A stretch of DNA of 64,000 nt. It comes from Novipirellula aureliae (GTDB lineage: Bacteria > Planctomycetota > Planctomycetia > Pirellulales > Pirellulaceae). Of the stretch, positions 60,517-64,000 are shown one piece after another. The stretch's first letter is position 1, and every line of letters starts with the position of its first letter. The position numbers were made by a program, and so were the translations under genes. The stretch covers positions 434,001 to 498,000 of the forward strand of contig NZ_SJPY01000007.1 of assembly GCF_007860185.1 (NCBI RefSeq), read 5' to 3'. The notes under the pieces were generated by a model. The model searched no databases, was not told the origin of the DNA, and saw nothing but the letters and a program-made list of their open reading frames with translations.

Positions 60517-63500
60517 ATGTCTGATTCGCTCAGCCCGTTTCGTGCTCCCGCCAGTAGTCCCAACTTCCCAAATCTCGAACTTGACGTCTTGAAGTTCTGG
60601 GACGAGCAAAACATCTATGAGACCTCGTTGACCCAACGAGCGGATGCTCCGTCATTCGTTTTCTATGAAGGCCCACCGACCGCCAACGGCATGCCTCACC
60701 CGGGGCACTGTTTGACGCGTAGCATCAAGGATTTATTCCCCCGTTACAAAACGATGCGTGGTTACCGCTGTGAGCGAAAAGCAGGCTGGGACACGCATGG
60801 TTTGCCGGTCGAAGTGGAGGTCGGCAAAGAACTGGGCATCCATAGCAAGGAAGAGATCGAACAATACGGTATCGAACCGTTCATCCAAAAATGCCAACAA
60901 AGTGTTTGGCGGTATATGCAGCAGTGGCAACAACTTACCCGCCGACTGGGGTTTTGGGTCGATCTTGAGCAGGCCTATGTGACCTACCATCAAAGCTACG
61001 TCGAAAGCGTTTGGTGGAGTCTAAAAAACCTGTTCGAACGGGGCCTTTTATACCAAGGCCACAAAATCGTTTGGTGGTGGGCGCAGGGCGGCACGGCATT
61101 GTCCGCAGGTGAAGTTGGACAAGGATACCGCGAAGTCGCCGACCCAAGCGTCTACGTGCTGTTCCCTTTGCACGATTCAAACCGCTCTTTGGTCGTTTGG
61201 ACGACGACGCCATGGACACTGCCGAGCAACATGTACGCTGCCGTTCACCCCGAACTGGAATATTGCGTCGTCCGAGATGATGAACTGGAACAGGAACTGA
61301 TCATTGCATCGGCGCTGGTCGAAACGATCGCCACAAAGTTGAAACGTGAATTACCAGTGATCGAAACGATCTCGGGTCAATCGTTGGTCGGAAAACGCTA
61401 CGTACCACCGTTCGACAACTACTACAAGACTCTTGGCGAAGAAACGGGAAAACTTCGTAGTGGCGAGAGCGAGCATTTAATGTGGCGAGTGGTCTCAGCC
61501 AATTTTGTTACGACCGAATCGGGTAGTGGCATCGTTCATCAAGCACCCGCGTTTGGCGAAGTCGATTACGAGGTACTCGTGAGCGAGCAAGCGCGTTTCA
61601 TTGAAACCGATCGACCGGAATTGCTGTGTGCGGTTGCCCCGAACGGTAAATTCAATGACGAATTCCCAGAGATGAAAGGGACATGGGTTAAGGATGCCGA
61701 CAAACCGATTTCACGCCTGTTACGTGAAGCGAACCGGCTGCTTCTGCTTGAACAATACCTTCACGAGTACCCGTTCTGTTGGCGCGCTGACGAAGACCCA
61801 CTGATTCAATACCCACGACAAAGTTGGTTCATTCGCACAACCAAATTTCGCGACTTGATGCTGAAGAACAACTCTCAAATCGGTTGGCAGCCCGAGCATA
61901 TTCGCGATGGACGCTTTGGCAACTTCTTGGAATCGAACGTCGATTGGGCACTCTCGCGAGAACGCTACTGGGGTACGCCGCTGCCAATCTGGGTTTGTGA
62001 AAACACCGGACGCGCCGAAGCGATTTGCAATTACGACGAATTGTTGGCCAAACCCGACGTCCGTGGAACGGAGGTATGGGAAAAGGCAAAAGCGGAAACT
62101 CCCGAACTCGCTGACGACTTAAAGGTCCATAAACCCTACATCGACGCCATCACCTACGCGTCCCCCTTCGCCGAAGGTGCGCGGATGCAGCGAGTTACCG
62201 AGGTCATCGATTGCTGGTACGACTCCGGTGCAATGCCGTTCGCCCAATGGGGTTGGCCGCAGCACAACAACGAGCGTTTCCGTGATCAATTCCCCGCCGA
62301 TTTCATCAGCGAAGCACTCGATCAAACTCGAGGTTGGTTCTACAGCCAGTTGGCAATCAGCACGATGTTGTTCGGCGACGGTGCATCGATCCGCGATGAA
62401 TCGCTGCCTCTGGAAAACAAACTCAGCGGTTCCAAGGCAACGGACGAAATGCTTTCCGACCAAGCATTCCCGCATCCTTACCGTAACTGCATCGTGCTCG
62501 GTTTGATGCTCGGCGAAGACGGCAAGAAGATGAGCAAGAGCAAAAAGAACTACCGCGAACCGAACGAGATCTTTGACAAATACGGCGCCGATGCTCTGCG
62601 CTGGTTCTTCTTCGCCGGGCAACCACCATGGACCGCGATCCAATATCGAGAACAATCGATCAAAGACTCGATCCCCGAATTTTTGCTCCGACTTTGGAAT
62701 GTGTTCAGCTTCTTCAGCATCTATGCCGAAATTGATGGGTTTGATCCGACAACCGCCAAAGATGCGGACGAACAATTAACACCAGAGTCTTTCGCCTCGT
62801 CACCCACCTATCGAGACATCAAAGAGCGAAGCGAAATCGATCGCTGGATCGTCTCGGAACTCAACCGCACGATCGAGATCGTCGTTTCGCGAATGGACGC
62901 ACTCGATAACTACAACGCCTGTCAAGCGTTGACTTCGTTCGTCGATGCGCTCAGCAATTGGTATGTTCGCCGCAGCCGAGATCGATTCTGGGATAGCGAA
63001 AAGGAATCACCAGACAAGTACGATGCGTATTGGACGCTCTACGAGACGTTGCTTCAAACCACCAAATTGATCGCTCCGTTCGTCCCGTTCTTGGCAGAGA
63101 CGTTGTGGCAACAATTGACGGCACCGTTTTCGGAGCAGGTGAAGAAGAGTGTCCACCTTTGCGATTACCCCGAAGGACATTCCGATCGAGTTGATACGAA
63201 TTTGTCAACAAGCATGAGACTGCTTCGCGAGATCGCCTCGCTCGGTCGTGCGGCTCGAGCGGATGCGAAATTGAAGGTTCGATTGCCGCTTTCGAAGGTC
63301 GAAGTCGTACTGACGGACGATTCGCAAATCGCGTGGCTGAAGACGCACGATTCGCTCATCCGTGAAGAATTGAACGTCAAAGCGGTCAACTACACAACCG
63401 ATGGCGAGCAATATGTCCAGTACAATGTTGTGCCAAATTTCAAACGCTTGGGCCCTCGCGTCGGAAGAAACATCCCAGCGGTGAAAAAGGCATTGAGCCA

Positions 63501-63948
63501 AGCCGACGGCAATTCGTTGCTCGCGTCACTTAGCCGCGATGGCAGTGTGAAAATTGAGTTACCCGATGGCGCATCGATCGAGCTCGATGATCAAGATATC
63601 GAAGTTCGCTTGCAAGCCAAGCCTGGTTGGGCTGCCGCGCAAGGCAGTGGATGCGTGGTGGTGCTGAACACCGAAGTGACCGACGAACTGAGGCAAGAGG
63701 GTGTCGCGAAAGATCTGATTCGTACGATCCAAAACCAACGCAAAGAGATAAAATGCGACTATACCGACCGGATCGTGGTGGCGGTCGTCACGACCGATGC
63801 CGATGTTTTGGCAGCCGTCAAACAACATCGTGATTTGATTTGCGGTGAAACGTTGACCAGCAATCTGACCGATTCCGCAATCGACTCGGTCTCGCCGATC
63901 GACACCGAGTTTGGTCAGATTTTTGTGCAAAGGGAAACACTCCTATGA
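60517..63948 (+). CDS. ileS: Isoleucyl-tRNA synthetase
   Basis: This 1143-residue class I synthetase charges tRNA-Ile. The HIGH-type motif is PHPGH at ~60 within [27 protein letters not shown] follows, the editing (CP1) domain has [10 protein letters not shown] and GTGIVH-like [16 protein letters not shown], and KMSKS is at ~671 ([12 protein letters not shown]). The anticodon-binding domain and a long C-terminal part follow. Length and the [11 protein letters not shown] signature point to the long, eukaryote-like IleRS2 type, which tends to resist mupirocin. ATG 60517 ([16 protein letters not shown]) is preferred; the frame opens 22 codons earlier. The stop overlaps purN as ATGA. Confidence 0.96.
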   Translation: MSDSLSPFRAPASSPNFPNLELDVLKFWDEQNIYETSLTQRADAPSFVFYEGPPTANGMPHPGHCLTRSIKDLFPRYKTMRGYRCERKAGWDTHGLPVEVEVGKELGIHSKEEIEQYGIEPFIQKCQQSVWRYMQQWQQLTRRLGFWVDLEQAYVTYHQSYVESVWWSLKNLFERGLLYQGHKIVWWWAQGGTALSAGEVGQGYREVADPSVYVLFPLHDSNRSLVVWTTTPWTLPSNMYAAVHPELEYCVVRDDELEQELIIASALVETIATKLKRELPVIETISGQSLVGKRYVPPFDNYYKTLGEETGKLRSGESEHLMWRVVSANFVTTESGSGIVHQAPAFGEVDYEVLVSEQARFIETDRPELLCAVAPNGKFNDEFPEMKGTWVKDADKPISRLLREANRLLLLEQYLHEYPFCWRADEDPLIQYPRQSWFIRTTKFRDLMLKNNSQIGWQPEHIRDGRFGNFLESNVDWALSRERYWGTPLPIWVCENTGRAEAICNYDELLAKPDVRGTEVWEKAKAETPELADDLKVHKPYIDAITYASPFAEGARMQRVTEVIDCWYDSGAMPFAQWGWPQHNNERFRDQFPADFISEALDQTRGWFYSQLAISTMLFGDGASIRDESLPLENKLSGSKATDEMLSDQAFPHPYRNCIVLGLMLGEDGKKMSKSKKNYREPNEIFDKYGADALRWFFFAGQPPWTAIQYREQSIKDSIPEFLLRLWNVFSFFSIYAEIDGFDPTTAKDADEQLTPESFASSPTYRDIKERSEIDRWIVSELNRTIEIVVSRMDALDNYNACQALTSFVDALSNWYVRRSRDRFWDSEKESPDKYDAYWTLYETLLQTTKLIAPFVPFLAETLWQQLTAPFSEQVKKSVHLCDYPEGHSDRVDTNLSTSMRLLREIASLGRAARADAKLKVRLPLSKVEVVLTDDSQIAWLKTHDSLIREELNVKAVNYTTDGEQYVQYNVVPNFKRLGPRVGRNIPAVKKALSQADGNSLLASLSRDGSVKIELPDGASIELDDQDIEVRLQAKPGWAAAQGSGCVVVLNTEVTDELRQEGVAKDLIRTIQNQRKEIKCDYTDRIVVAVVTTDADVLAAVKQHRDLICGETLTSNLTDSAIDSVSPIDTEFGQIFVQRETLL

Positions 63949-64000
63949 CCGATCACTGTTTGAAGATCGGTGTTTTTCTCAGTGGCAGTGGCCGAACGCT
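63945..64000 (+). CDS. purN: Phosphoribosylglycinamide formyltransferase, 3'-truncated
   Basis: Only the first 18 codons are in the window: [18 protein letters not shown]. The segment [12 protein letters not shown] is the PurN N-terminal strand and loop (usually IAVLISGSGT/RNL). PurN formylates GAR in purine synthesis. The ATG overlaps the ileS stop by 4 bp (ATGA), so the two are translationally coupled. The identification rests on a short stretch. Confidence 0.7.
   Translation, partial: MTDHCLKIGVFLSGSGRT

Overview
The window looks like a chromosomal segment of a planctomycete of the Pirellulaceae (Rhodopirellula/Novipirellula type). The signs are moderate GC, many ECF sigma factors, Ser/Thr kinases with zinc-finger heads, BlaI/M56 pairs, DUF1570- and DUF6288-like secreted proteins, and long sparsely coding gaps full of palindromic repeats. 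This placement is inferred from gene content; no rRNA gene is present.

Layout. 1-2450: end of sdhA, sdhB, and a 29-residue very basic protein with its own promoter and terminator. 2740-3969: a D-2-hydroxyacid dehydrogenase and a 59-residue protein. 4567-10969 (minus): one likely operon of ECF sigma, zinc anti-sigma, CpxP/CnrX-like periplasmic sensor, membrane-fusion protein, ABC ATPase and two MacB-type permeases, mostly joined by ATGA overlaps. 11136-18286: a secreted protein with DGAQ repeats, ferritin beside an ISL3 transposase remnant, a Gln/Pro-rich secreted protein and a SWIM-SNF2 helicase. 19479-24564: pyruvate:ferredoxin oxidoreductase, a dihydroorotate dehydrogenase-like protein and a convergent carboxymuconolactone decarboxylase-family protein. 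24625-29717: glycosyltransferase, DUF1570 protein, unknown secreted protein, QueG. 30189-34468 (minus): ECF sigma factor, kinase with an anti-sigma-like zinc finger, and an unknown protein. 34469-36741: gene wreckage and a nine-unit 138-bp tandem array. 36742-45797 (minus): BlaI repressor and a 2885-residue M56/LRR/HEAT protein, with three operator-like dyads upstream. 46170-50735: third ECF sigma factor, N-formylglutamate amidohydrolase, lipoprotein, small acidic protein, XerC/D recombinase. 50930-54912: DUF6288-like protein and sialate O-acetylesterase. 55309-59435 (minus): membrane protein, COG3014-type lipoprotein, LpoB-like lipoprotein. 59937-64000: extremely acidic protein, ileS and the start of purN.

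The most distinctive content is repetitive DNA. At least three families of GTAG-headed REP palindromes occur, two of them in arrays that abut stop codons. Two MITE-like inverted-repeat elements are present, one inserted at CTAG sites that coincide with gene stop codons. There are also many unrelated short tandem repeats, including a 420-bp inverted hexanucleotide satellite. The strongest regulatory candidates are the BlaI operator triplet with its giant sensor, the sigma/zinc-finger-kinase pair, and the sigma/anti-sigma/sensor/ABC operon.
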